Shown piece after piece: positions 8,552-17,023 of a stretch of DNA of 64,000 bases. The DNA lies in NCBI RefSeq assembly GCF_029846715.1, contig NZ_JARVWW010000012.1, forward strand, positions 148,707 to 212,706, given 5' to 3'. The stretch comes from Bradyrhizobium nivariense (lineage in GTDB: Bacteria > Pseudomonadota > Alphaproteobacteria > Rhizobiales > Xanthobacteraceae). The notes beneath the pieces are model-generated. The model did not search any database and was not told the origin of the DNA. It saw only the letters and a program-made list of their open reading frames with translations. The translations under genes and the position numbers were made by a program. How positions within the stretch are numbered: the stretch's first letter is position 1; each line of letters opens with the position of its first letter.

Positions 8552-9370
8552 CTATTCCTGACCCAAGAGAAGACGACGCAGATGTACCCCGACGATCTCG
8601 CGGCGGTACCAGGCGCTGCCGAGCGCGTTGTCAGACGGCGATGTTCCTTCCGCGGCTGCAGAGGCTGCGGCCGCAACGGTCGCGGCATCGAGCGAGCGGC
8701 CTTCCAGAGCGCGTTCGGCCGCCCGCGCACGAATTTGCGTCGGCGCCATCGATCCCAACGCAATTCGCGCCCCGGCGATCCGTCCGCCACTGATAGGCAG
8801 GTGTGCGGCGAGCGTGATGACCGAGCCGCCCTTGGGCTTGATCCGTGCGATCTTGCGGTAGCGGAAAGCCTCCGCGCGTGTCGGTCGCGTGCACGACACC
8901 GACATCACGAGCGTGCCCGCCTGCCTCTCGCGCGACTGCAAGAACTCCTCAATTGGAATGTCGCGCGATCCAAAGCCGCCTTGCAGGGCCACCGTGGCGT
9001 CGAGCGCAAGCAGGGCGACAGTGAAATCGCCATAGGGATTGGGTGCGAACAGATTGCCACCCACCGTACCCATGTTGCGCACCGCCGGGCCACCAATCGA
9101 GCGGGCAGGAGCGTGCAGGAAAGCGAGGTCGCGCTCGCCTAGAATCCTGGCGAAAGTCACGCCAGCACCCAGTGTGATCCGCGGGCCGGATGGGTCGATG
9201 CGCGTCAAGGCATGGTCATTGGCGCGCACGACGGTCGAGATCGAGATGTCGCCTTCGTTCAGTGCGCGCATCACGAGCGTGCCGCCGCCGAGATAGCGCG
9301 CGTTGCGATCGGACGACAGCGCGGCAGCGGCCTCGCTCGAGCTCGTGAAGGTCTTCACCGTCACAGTCAT
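8552..9370 (-). CDS. FAD-binding subunit of molybdenum hydroxylase (CoxM type)
   Basis: A 272-aa medium subunit with FAD-binding motifs YLGGGTLVMR and RNMGTVGGNLF followed by the CO-dehydrogenase flavoprotein C-terminal domain (KGGSVITLAAHL). Start ATG 9370 overlaps the preceding SRPBCC stop by four bases (ATGA); an upstream extension in the same frame has no family-like sequence. With the 2Fe-2S and molybdopterin subunits it completes a three-component cytoplasmic hydroxylase, with the flavin as electron exit. Confidence 0.93.
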   Translation of the reverse strand: MTVTVKTFTSSSEAAAALSSDRNARYLGGGTLVMRALNEGDISISTVVRANDHALTRIDPSGPRITLGAGVTFARILGERDLAFLHAPARSIGGPAVRNMGTVGGNLFAPNPYGDFTVALLALDATVALQGGFGSRDIPIEEFLQSRERQAGTLVMSVSCTRPTRAEAFRYRKIARIKPKGGSVITLAAHLPISGGRIAGARIALGSMAPTQIRARAAERALEGRSLDAATVAAAASAAAEGTSPSDNALGSAWYRREIVGVHLRRLLLGQE

Positions 9371-9816
9371 GTTGACACGGCCTCCTTGAGATGCCGACGG
9401 ATCGCTTCGAATCCCGCTTGGTAAATGTCTTCCGAGACCATGTGGGTGATGCGGTCCTTGTCCTCCGGCCGCGTCGAGAAGCGGGATTCCCAGTGCCAGA
9501 AGGTACGGTCGCCGTCCGTCACGGGCAGCAGGCGGACGTGGGCTACGTAGTTGAACATCGGGACCGGCGTATCGAGCAGGCAATAGCTGAAGGTCCGCTC
9601 CAGATCCGACAGCGTCAGCAATTGCTCGCGCAGCTCCGAGCCGTCCTGCAGCTTGAAGCGCCTGACACAGCCGATCTTGTCTGAGGGCTGCGCGCGCTCG
9701 ATCGTGGAGGCCGCGACCGCCGGATGCCAGCGATCATGCCCGTTGAAATCGCGCAGCACGGCCCATACGGAGCCGGTCGGCGCATCCAGGATCGTGCTCT
9801 TGACGACATGCGGCAC
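9367..9816 (-). CDS. SRPBCC-family protein (second of a tandem pair)
   Basis: A 149-aa START/Bet v 1-fold ligand-binding protein: HVVKSTILDAP, the VWAVLRDFNGHDRWHP segment and KIGCVRRFKLQDG are typical. GTG 9816 is favoured because GGAGG lies nine bases upstream; the GTG at 9825 touches that sequence. It shares much of its sequence pattern with the preceding gene (DFNG...WHPA, SDKIGCVR, LLTLSD/LLGLSD), so the pair arose by duplication. CoxG of CO dehydrogenase clusters is also an SRPBCC protein, so a role beside the hydroxylase, in membrane anchoring or substrate handling, is possible. Confidence 0.82.
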   Translation of the reverse strand: MPHVVKSTILDAPTGSVWAVLRDFNGHDRWHPAVAASTIERAQPSDKIGCVRRFKLQDGSELREQLLTLSDLERTFSYCLLDTPVPMFNYVAHVRLLPVTDGDRTFWHWESRFSTRPEDKDRITHMVSEDIYQAGFEAIRRHLKEAVST

Positions 9817-9821
9817 GGCGC

Positions 9822-10259
9822 TCACCCTCCGAACTGGCGCTTGAGGGCGTCGAAGCCGCCCTGGAACACGCCGCCGCCGATATTGCCGACCAGCTCCGTC
9901 TCGCGTTCGGGGGCGCAGTCGAACTCGGCGGTCCACTCCATGAAGGTCTGGTCGCCATCCGTGACCGGCGTCAGCCGCAGCGTCGCGACGTAGTTCTCGA
10001 CCCCCATCGGGGATTCGAGGATCGAGTAGGTGCAGAACATGTCGTAATCGGACAGGCCGAGCAGCTTTTCCCGGATACGATCGCCGTTGCGCAGACGAAA
10101 ATCCCTGACGCAGCCGATCTTGTCGGAGGGCTCGCCGCCCTCGATGCGGCTTTCCGCAATCGCGGGATGCCAGTTTGGCAGACCGTTGAAGTCGCGCACC
10201 CGCGCCCAGACGCGGTCGTTGCGCGCGTTGACGACGGTTGAGACGTAGACGCGGGCCAT
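9822..10259 (-). CDS. SRPBCC-family protein (first of a tandem pair)
   Basis: A 145-aa START-like protein (VYVSTVVNARNDRVWA, the DFNGLPNWHPA segment, SDKIGCVRDFRL) with a C-terminal helix beginning VFQGGFDALKRQ. The fold binds hydrophobic ligands in a cavity; no catalytic residues can be assigned. It follows the SPFH gene by nine bases and overlaps the region of the next SRPBCC start. Probably acts with the molybdenum hydroxylase, by analogy with CoxG. Confidence 0.85.
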   Translation of the reverse strand: MARVYVSTVVNARNDRVWARVRDFNGLPNWHPAIAESRIEGGEPSDKIGCVRDFRLRNGDRIREKLLGLSDYDMFCTYSILESPMGVENYVATLRLTPVTDGDQTFMEWTAEFDCAPERETELVGNIGGGVFQGGFDALKRQFGG

Positions 10260-10268
10260 GGTGCGACC

Positions 10269-13172
10269 TCAGCCCTTCTTCCGGGGGCTGCGCTCGGCGG
10301 GCGGCTCGCCGTCGGCTGAAGGCGAGGGCGCAGCGGCCGGCTTCTCGCCACCGCCGCCACCCTTGCGCGCGGAGTCCTTGATGCCCTGCATGTCGCGAGC
10401 TTCCCGGATCAGGCCTGGCATCTTGGCGAGGCTGCCGCCTTCGACGCCGATGTCCGCCAGAAGCGAATCGATCAGCGGCGCCTGGACGCGGTAACGCAGC
10501 GCCGAGTCGATCACCTCGTCGGTGGCGCTGCGGCCGCCATTGCCGCCATGGCCGTTGCCGTTGAGGCCGTCGACCTGGAGGATGCGGATGCCCTCGATCT
10601 TCTCCATCGGCTTGACGCTCTCGCGCACGATGCCCTCGATGCGGTCGAGCAGCTTTCTACGGAACAGCGAGTAGCGCGCCTGGTCGGTCAGCACGTTCTC
10701 GGCCTCGTTGAGCATGCGCTGCGCCTCGGCCTCGACCGCGGCGCGGATCCGCTCGGCTTCCGCGGCAATTCGCGTTTCCTCGGCCTGCTTCTCGGCGATC
10801 AGGATCTCCACGGTCTTCCGGCGCTTCGCGATCTCGCTCTCGCGCGCGGTGATGACGCGCTCGGTGGCTTCGGTGGCATGCACCCGCGCTTCCTCGGCCG
10901 AGGCTTTGGCCGCGGATTCCTCCAACGACTTCAGGTGAATGGCAATCGCTTTCTCCATCAGAACGGTCTCGACCTCCCTCTCGCGATTGATTTCAAGCTT
11001 GCGCAGTTCGCGTTCGCGGCCGATACGGGCCTCGTCCAGGCCGCGATCGGAGGCAATGCGAGAGCGCTCGACCTCTTCGCGCGCCGCAATCTCGGCTTCC
11101 TGAAGCGACTGGACGCGGGCGACTTCGAGTTGTTCGATCGAACGGCGGCGTTCGATCCGCGCCGCCTCCAGCGCTTGCTCGCGCGAGACGTCCGTGGTCT
11201 CGACCTCCTTGCGCGCGACGATCTCGGCCTGCCTGACCTGGCGGTCGGCGTCGATGCGCTCCGACCTCTTGGTCGAGAGCGCAATGACGCGGTCTTCATC
11301 CGCGATCTCGATCGCCTTCTTGTGCTCGATATTGAGTACCTCGCGCTTCCTGGAGGACGTGATCCGCTCGGCTTCGAGCGCGAGATCGACGCCGATGCGC
11401 TGGCGCTCAATGGCGTCGCGCCGATTCAACTCGGCGGCCTCGATCACGGCTGTGCGCTCGATCTCGAGCGCGCGCGTGTCACGCTCGGCCTGGATACGCT
11501 CGGCTGCAACGGACTTCTCCTGCGCGATCCGCGCGGCCTCGATGGCTTCGCGTGAGGCAATGTCGGCTTCCTCGACGGCCCGGTTGCGGGCGATTTCCAG
11601 GGAGCGAACGCGTTCTTCCTGGGCGATGCGGGCAGCTTCCGTGGCTTCGCGCGCCGTGACCTCTGCGACTTCCAGCGTCTGGTTGCGTCCGATCTCCAAC
11701 TGCCGGGTATTCTGCTCGGCCGCGATGCGCTCGGCGGCGAGCCTGTGCTCGCGGGCGATGCGCGCCGTCTCGACCGCGCGCTGCGCCTCGATCTCGGCTT
11801 CCTGGATGTTACGCACCTGCTGGATCTCCAGCGCGCGGGTGCGCTCATCAGATGCGATGCGCTCGACATTGACAATCATGGTCTGGGCGATGCGGGCCTT
11901 TTCGGTCGCCTCGCGGGCGGCGATCTCGGCTTCGTCCACGGCGCGGGTCCGCTCGATCTCGCGGCGCCGGGTCTCCTCTTCGTTGGCGATGCGGGCGTCG
12001 GTCACCACGCGATCCTGCTGGATACGCGCTTTCTCGATCGCCTCGCGGGCGGCGATCTCGGCTTCCTCGATGGTCCGCATCCGCTCGATTTCGCGCTGGC
12101 GCACCTCGCGCTCGGAGGCGATGCGGCTGGTATCGATCGAGCGCTGGTTGGCGATCCGGGCCTTCTCGATTTCCTCCCGTGCGAGCAGCTCCTTCTCCTC
12201 GATGGTGCGGGTGCGCTCGATCTCCCGCTGGCGGGTCTCGCGCTCCGAGGCGATGCGAGCTTCGGCGATCGCCTGGTCGTTGGCGATGCGCGCCTTCTCG
12301 ATGGTTTCACGGGCGGAAATCTGCGCCTGCTCGGCTTCGGTCTCGCGCAGGGCGCGCTCACGCGCGACCTCGGCGCGTTGCAGGGCGCGGCGCATCTCGA
12401 TGTCACGCTCCTGTTCGAGGCGCGCCGTCTCGCTTTCGCGCTCGATCTCGAGGGCCTGCCGCTCGGCCTCCAGGTTGCGGGAGCGGATCTTGATCATCGA
12501 ATCCTGCTCGATGTCGTTGCGCAGCTTGCGCTTGGCCTCGATGTCCTCCATCAGGCGGGTCAGACCTTCGGCGTCGAAGCGGTTCGAGGGGTTGAAGAAT
12601 TCGAGATCTGTCTGGTCGAGATCGGTGATCGCGACTGATTCCAGCTCGAGTCCGTTCTGGGCGAGGGCCTCTGCCGCGTTCGCCTTGAGGCGGGCGACGT
12701 ACTCACCGCGCTGCTCGTGCATCTGCTCGAGCGTCATCTCCGAGGCAACCGAACGAATGGCTGAAATGAATTTGCCGGCGAGGAGGGCGTGGAGCTGTTC
12801 GGGCTCCATGGTGCGGCGGCCGAGCGTGGCGGCCGCGATCGACACGGCTTCGCGGGTCGCCTGGACCCGGACATAGAAATCGGCCTCGATGTCGACGCGC
12901 ATGCGGTCACGGGTGATCACGGCGTCCTGCCGCGAGCGCACGATGCCCATCGGCTGCACGTTCATGTTGACCGGCGTGTAGTCGTGGATGAACGGAAGCA
13001 CGAACGCGCCGCCGTTGATCACAACGCGTTCGCCGAGCAGGCCGGTCCGAACGAATGAGGTCTCCTTGGACGAGCGGTGATAGAGCCAGTTCACGATGTA
13101 GACGCCGACCACGATCACCACGACGGCGACGATGAGCCAGAGGATTAATTCACCGACCAGAGTCCCTGACAT
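10269..13172 (-). CDS. Giant SPFH/flotillin-like membrane protein with hendecad repeats
   Basis: A 967-aa protein. An N-terminal transmembrane helix (about 8-30, very Val/Ile-rich) precedes an SPFH/Band 7 domain (about 40-200), then a charged helical region from about 239 to 745 built of consecutive 11-residue units (ARIANDQAIAE, ARIASERETRQ, REIERTRTIEE and so on). Units group into 44-residue blocks. Isoleucine or leucine recurs every 11 residues, with a three-residue phase shift between about 615 and 651. A conserved globular part follows (about 825-935), then a Gly/Pro/Lys tail. Such flotillin/YqiK-like proteins form membrane-bound cages or scaffolds; here it may organise the transporter and hydroxylase. 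GGGAGG precedes the ATG. Confidence 0.88.
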   Translation of the reverse strand: MSGTLVGELILWLIVAVVVIVVGVYIVNWLYHRSSKETSFVRTGLLGERVVINGGAFVLPFIHDYTPVNMNVQPMGIVRSRQDAVITRDRMRVDIEADFYVRVQATREAVSIAAATLGRRTMEPEQLHALLAGKFISAIRSVASEMTLEQMHEQRGEYVARLKANAAEALAQNGLELESVAITDLDQTDLEFFNPSNRFDAEGLTRLMEDIEAKRKLRNDIEQDSMIKIRSRNLEAERQALEIERESETARLEQERDIEMRRALQRAEVARERALRETEAEQAQISARETIEKARIANDQAIAEARIASERETRQREIERTRTIEEKELLAREEIEKARIANQRSIDTSRIASEREVRQREIERMRTIEEAEIAAREAIEKARIQQDRVVTDARIANEEETRRREIERTRAVDEAEIAAREATEKARIAQTMIVNVERIASDERTRALEIQQVRNIQEAEIEAQRAVETARIAREHRLAAERIAAEQNTRQLEIGRNQTLEVAEVTAREATEAARIAQEERVRSLEIARNRAVEEADIASREAIEAARIAQEKSVAAERIQAERDTRALEIERTAVIEAAELNRRDAIERQRIGVDLALEAERITSSRKREVLNIEHKKAIEIADEDRVIALSTKRSERIDADRQVRQAEIVARKEVETTDVSREQALEAARIERRRSIEQLEVARVQSLQEAEIAAREEVERSRIASDRGLDEARIGRERELRKLEINREREVETVLMEKAIAIHLKSLEESAAKASAEEARVHATEATERVITARESEIAKRRKTVEILIAEKQAEETRIAAEAERIRAAVEAEAQRMLNEAENVLTDQARYSLFRRKLLDRIEGIVRESVKPMEKIEGIRILQVDGLNGNGHGGNGGRSATDEVIDSALRYRVQAPLIDSLLADIGVEGGSLAKMPGLIREARDMQGIKDSARKGGGGGEKPAAAPSPSADGEPPAERSPRKKG

Positions 13173-13197
13173 GTTTCCCTCCCTCGACCTTTCGGCG

Positions 13198-14031
13198 TTA
13201 TCGCGCGCCGATCGCCTTGAATTTGCGCACCTGATCCGTCAGCGCCCGCTCGACCGGCAGCCGTTCCATCGAGGAGGCGCCGTAGAAGCCGTGGCAGTTG
13301 TGCGTGTTCCTCATGATGAAATCGGCGTCGTCCGGATCGGCGATCGGGCCGCCATGGGCGAGCACCAGAATGTCCGGATTGACGCTGAGCGCGGCGGAGG
13401 CCCAGGTGTCGATGTGCGCCGGGCAATCCTTCAGCTTGAGCGCGGTCTGCGCGCCGATGGTGCCCCCGGTCGTCAGGCCCAGATGACAGACGATGATATC
13501 CGCGCCCGCGATCGCCATCGCGGCGGCTTCCTTCTCGCTGAAGACGTAGGGCGTCGTCAGCAGGTCCTTCTCGCGCGCCTTTGCGATCATGTCGATCTCC
13601 AGCGCATAGGACATGCCGGTCTCTTCGAGATTGGCGCGGAACACACCGTCGATAAGTCCGACGGTCGGAAAGTTCTGCACGCCGGCGAAGCCGAGCGCCT
13701 TCAATTGGTCCAGGAAAAGATCCATGTCGCGGAACGGATCCGTACCATTGACGCCGGCGAGCACTGGCGTCCTGGTCACAACGGGCAGCACTTCGCCGGC
13801 CATCTCCAGCACGATGGCGTTGGCGTCACCGTAGGCCATCAATCCCGCGAGCGAGCCGCGGCCGGCCATGCGATAGCGACCGGAATTGTAGATGACGATG
13901 AGGTCGACCCCGCCGGCTTCCTCGCACTTGGCCGACAGGCCGGTGCCGGCGCCGCCGCCGACGATGGGCTCGCCGCGCCTTGCCATGTCGCGGAACCGTT
14001 TCAACAGTGCAGCGCGTTCAAACCGGGCCAT
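13198..14031 (-). CDS. PEP-hydrolase-family TIM-barrel protein (C-terminal domain of Tm-1)
   Basis: A 277-aa TIM-barrel protein of the phosphoenolpyruvate hydrolase-like family: GGGAGTGLSAKCEEAGG, the YNSGRYRMAGRGS segment, PVLAGVNGTDP, GVQNFPTVG and LAHGGPI. In plants this domain forms the C-terminal half of the tomato antiviral protein Tm-1, whose N-terminal half is the UPF0261 domain. Here the UPF0261 domain is encoded by the gene immediately upstream (three-base gap). The enzymatic reaction is not established; the conserved acidic and Lys residues point to an enolate or carboxylate substrate. Confidence 0.87.
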   Translation of the reverse strand: MARFERAALLKRFRDMARRGEPIVGGGAGTGLSAKCEEAGGVDLIVIYNSGRYRMAGRGSLAGLMAYGDANAIVLEMAGEVLPVVTRTPVLAGVNGTDPFRDMDLFLDQLKALGFAGVQNFPTVGLIDGVFRANLEETGMSYALEIDMIAKAREKDLLTTPYVFSEKEAAAMAIAGADIIVCHLGLTTGGTIGAQTALKLKDCPAHIDTWASAALSVNPDILVLAHGGPIADPDDADFIMRNTHNCHGFYGASSMERLPVERALTDQVRKFKAIGAR

Positions 14032-14034
14032 CGG

Positions 14035-16248
14035 TCACCTCGCTAGTCTCCGGCGCGCCCCGGCGCGGCCGAACAATGTTCGGAACGCGCTGACAATGGT
14101 GGAGGCGAACTCGGGATCGTTGATGTTCTTGGGGACGCGGATGAGCTGACGGTTGGCGGTCTGCCGCACGTTCCGCTCCAGCGTGCGGAACAGCGCCGCA
14201 TCGGCATCCGGATCCCAGAATGGCTGTCCTCGCGCGTCGAGCGCGGAGACGCCGCCCTCGGGCAGGAAGAAGCGCACCGGGCCGTCCATCCGGTTGAGCC
14301 GATCGGCGACCCAGTGCCCCATGCGCTCGTTCTCCTCCGCCGTGGTCCGCATCAGGGTGACCTGCGGGTTGTGGACGTGGAATTTCCTGCCGCGGTAGCG
14401 CTCCGGGATGGTCTCGGGGGCGCCGAAATTCACCATGTCCAGCGCGCCCACCGAGCCGACATATGGCACCCGGCTGCGGATGATGGCGCCAAAGCGGTCG
14501 TCGGTGGCCGGGAACACGCCGCCCATCAGGAGATCGCCGACCTCCGTAGTGGTGATGTCGATGATGCCTGCGAGCTGTCCGGAATCGACGAGCTTCTCCA
14601 TCGAGCGGCCGCCAACGCCGGTGGCGTGGAAGACGAGGCACTCGAAATCCTCGCGCAAGTCGGCCGCGATCTTCTGCACCGCGGGCGTGGTGACACCGAA
14701 CATGGTGATGCCAACCGACGGCAATCCGCTGTCGCCGCCATCCTTCCGTGCATGCTGATCGAGGCGCGCCTTGACCATGCCGGCCAGCGCATGGGCGCCA
14801 TTGGCGAGCACGGCGCGCGAGATCGAGTTGAGGCCCTGCACGTCGGCGACCGAATGCATCATGGTGATGTCGGCAGGGCCGACATAGGGCCCGACGTCGC
14901 CGGAGGCGACGGACGAGATGATCAGCTTCGGCACCCCGACAGGAAGGGTCCGCATCCCCGGCGCGACCAGTGACGCTGCGCCCGAGCCGCCCGCCGAAAT
15001 CACGCCGGCAACATTGCTCTGGCGCCGCAGCCAGCTGACGAAGGCCTCGGCCATCGCGGTGACGGCAGCGCCGCGGTCGGGTCCGAACACCGCCGATCCG
15101 CCGCGGCCATGGTTCAAGGCGATCTCCTGGGCGGAGACGTCGCTGGCCGCGTGCCTGCCACTGGTGGAGACATCGACCAACCGCGTGCGCAGGCCGGTCC
15201 CGGCGATGATGTCGCGGATGAAGCGGAGCTCCGTGCCCTTGGTGTCGAGCGTACCGACGACGAGCACGACCGGGGGGCCCTGCGTTTGCGCCGCGACCGG
15301 TTCGCGCCTGCGCCGTGCCGTCTCGTCGAGACGCATCACCTGTGTCGAGAGCGTGCGGGCCGCGGCCTCGATACGAGCGATCGGCACCGGCTGCGACCAG
15401 CGCGTCGGCGGCGTCGGGTTAGACATGTAGATGCGGATCGGGCCGCCTGGACGCGTTTGCTGCGGGGCAGGCTTCGCCTCCGTACCCGCCGCCGGCACGT
15501 CGAGGTCGAGCTCGAGCTCGGCGTGCAATCCGACACCGAGCAGGCGCCGCTGCAGTTCGCGGTCGGCGGCGAGCCGCGCCGAATCGATGATGCGGTTGAC
15601 GCGACCGTTGACCATGATCGCGACGTTGCGCGACACGGCCGTAGCCACGCCGATATTCTGCTCGATCACAAGTACGGACATGTCGCCGTCCTCGCCAAGC
15701 TGTAGCAGCATCTCCTCGACCTGGGCGACGATAACAGGCGCAAGCCCCTCGGTGGGCTCGTCCATGATCAGGAGCCGCGGGTTGGTGAGCAACGCGCGGG
15801 AGATCGCGAGCATCTGTTGCTCGCCGCCGGAGAGCTGGCCGCCGCCGTGATCCTTGCGCTCGGCCAACCGCGGAAACGTCTCGTAGATGCGCTCGACCGT
15901 CCAGGCGCCGCGGCGCAAGCCGGCGGCAAGCTGCAGGTGCTCGTCGACGCTGAGCGAACGCCACAGCCGCCGTCCCTGCGGGACGTAGCCGACGCCGAGT
16001 CGGGCTATGTGGGCGGGCGGCCGCCGGGTGATGTCATCGCCGCGGACGCGGATCGAGCCGCCGCTGACCGGGGCCAGCCCCATGATGGCCTTGCACAGCG
16101 TGGTCTTGCCCATGCCGTTGCGGCCGACGACCGAGAACACGCCGGCATCGAGCGTCAGGTCCACGCCTTGCAGCGCATGCGAATGGCCGTAGTAGACGTC
16201 GAGGCCGCGGACCTCGAGCGCGGCGGCGGAGCGGCGGGCTTCATTCAT
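14035..16248 (-). CDS. LivF-type ABC ATPase fused to UPF0261/Tm-1-like domain
   Basis: A 737-aa fusion. Residues 10-240 are a branched-chain amino-acid type ATPase (Walker A GRNGMGKTT 43-51, LSGGEQQ 139-145, Walker B LLIMDEP 159-165). A Pro/Ala-rich linker follows (about 250-325). Residues 326-730 are a UPF0261/Tm-1-like ATP-binding domain (VVGTLDTKGTE, HATGVGGRSMEKL, DITTTEVGD). The frame is continuous, with no internal stop. The ATPase overlaps livG by 8 bases and should power the same importer; the Tm-1 domain probably acts on the imported substrate together with the PEP-hydrolase-like product downstream. Confidence 0.88.
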   Translation of the reverse strand: MNEARRSAAALEVRGLDVYYGHSHALQGVDLTLDAGVFSVVGRNGMGKTTLCKAIMGLAPVSGGSIRVRGDDITRRPPAHIARLGVGYVPQGRRLWRSLSVDEHLQLAAGLRRGAWTVERIYETFPRLAERKDHGGGQLSGGEQQMLAISRALLTNPRLLIMDEPTEGLAPVIVAQVEEMLLQLGEDGDMSVLVIEQNIGVATAVSRNVAIMVNGRVNRIIDSARLAADRELQRRLLGVGLHAELELDLDVPAAGTEAKPAPQQTRPGGPIRIYMSNPTPPTRWSQPVPIARIEAAARTLSTQVMRLDETARRRREPVAAQTQGPPVVLVVGTLDTKGTELRFIRDIIAGTGLRTRLVDVSTSGRHAASDVSAQEIALNHGRGGSAVFGPDRGAAVTAMAEAFVSWLRRQSNVAGVISAGGSGAASLVAPGMRTLPVGVPKLIISSVASGDVGPYVGPADITMMHSVADVQGLNSISRAVLANGAHALAGMVKARLDQHARKDGGDSGLPSVGITMFGVTTPAVQKIAADLREDFECLVFHATGVGGRSMEKLVDSGQLAGIIDITTTEVGDLLMGGVFPATDDRFGAIIRSRVPYVGSVGALDMVNFGAPETIPERYRGRKFHVHNPQVTLMRTTAEENERMGHWVADRLNRMDGPVRFFLPEGGVSALDARGQPFWDPDADAALFRTLERNVRQTANRQLIRVPKNINDPEFASTIVSAFRTLFGRAGARRRLAR

Positions 16249-17023
16249 GGCCGCCTCCGAGGTAAAGCTCCTGCACCTCGGGATCGGACTCGATCTCCTG
16301 CGGACGGCCCTCCTTGAAGATGCGCCCGTTGTGCATCATCGTGACGCTCTCGACGACGCGCAGGGCCACGTCCATGTCGTGCTCGATGATGATGTAGCCG
16401 ATATGCGCCGGCAGCGAGGTCAATATCTCGATCAGCTCGGCACGCTCGGTCGGCGACAGTCCCGCGGCTGGTTCATCGAACAGGACGAAGCGCGGCGCGC
16501 CGGCAAGCGCCAGTGCGATCTCGAGCTGGCGCTGCTGGCCATGCGCGAGCTCGGCAACGTGCTGATCCTTCACGCCCGTGAGATGGACGGCCTGCACGAG
16601 ATTGTCGGCCGCGTGCATCAGCGCGTCGTTCTGACCGGGGCGGAGAAACGAGAAGCGCCCCCGCGAGACGCCACGGCAGGCGAGATAGACATTGTCCTGG
16701 ACGGTGAGGCCGGGGAACAGCGCGGAGATCTGGTAAGTCCGGCGCAGGCCGCGGCGGATGCGCTCGTAGGGCGGGAAGTGCGTGACGTCCTCGCCGAAGA
16801 AGCGGATGGTGCCGGAAGAGGGCGGGAAGTCGCCGGTGATGCAGTTGAACAGCGTCGTCTTGCCGGCGCCGTTGGAGCCGAGCACGGCGCGCCGTTCGCC
16901 GGGGCGGACGGTCATGGTGACATCGGTGAGCGCCGCGAGCGCGCCGAACAGGCGCGTCACGCCGCGAAGCTCCAGCGCCGCGCCGGCGCCGACGGCAGAG
17001 AGGCGTTGCGCGACGCTATCCAT
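16241..17023 (-). CDS. livG: Branched-chain amino-acid-type ABC transporter ATPase LivG
   Basis: A 260-aa ABC ATPase with Walker A GSNGAGKTT, Q-loop RRTYQISALFPGLTV, Walker B FVLFDEP and the C-terminal LivG extension ending near EVQELYLG. The signature is LAHGQQRQLE, a known variant in this subfamily. It overlaps livM by 8 bases and the livF fusion gene by 8 bases, indicating translational coupling. It pairs with the fusion ATPase on the cytoplasmic face of LivHM. Confidence 0.93.
   Translation of the reverse strand: MDSVAQRLSAVGAGAALELRGVTRLFGALAALTDVTMTVRPGERRAVLGSNGAGKTTLFNCITGDFPPSSGTIRFFGEDVTHFPPYERIRRGLRRTYQISALFPGLTVQDNVYLACRGVSRGRFSFLRPGQNDALMHAADNLVQAVHLTGVKDQHVAELAHGQQRQLEIALALAGAPRFVLFDEPAAGLSPTERAELIEILTSLPAHIGYIIIEHDMDVALRVVESVTMMHNGRIFKEGRPQEIESDPEVQELYLGGGHE

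Noticed and set aside
10980..12480. Regularly spaced DNA repeats that might be read as a CRISPR array or satellite
   Set aside because: The period of 33 or 132 bases is in frame and degenerate at third positions; it reflects 11-residue protein repeats, with no spacers or cas genes.
11194..12876. 560-codon plus-strand open frame with Ser/Arg repeats, looking repetitive
   Set aside because: It is the reverse of the hendecad-coding part of the SPFH gene, and its repeats mirror that coding repeat.
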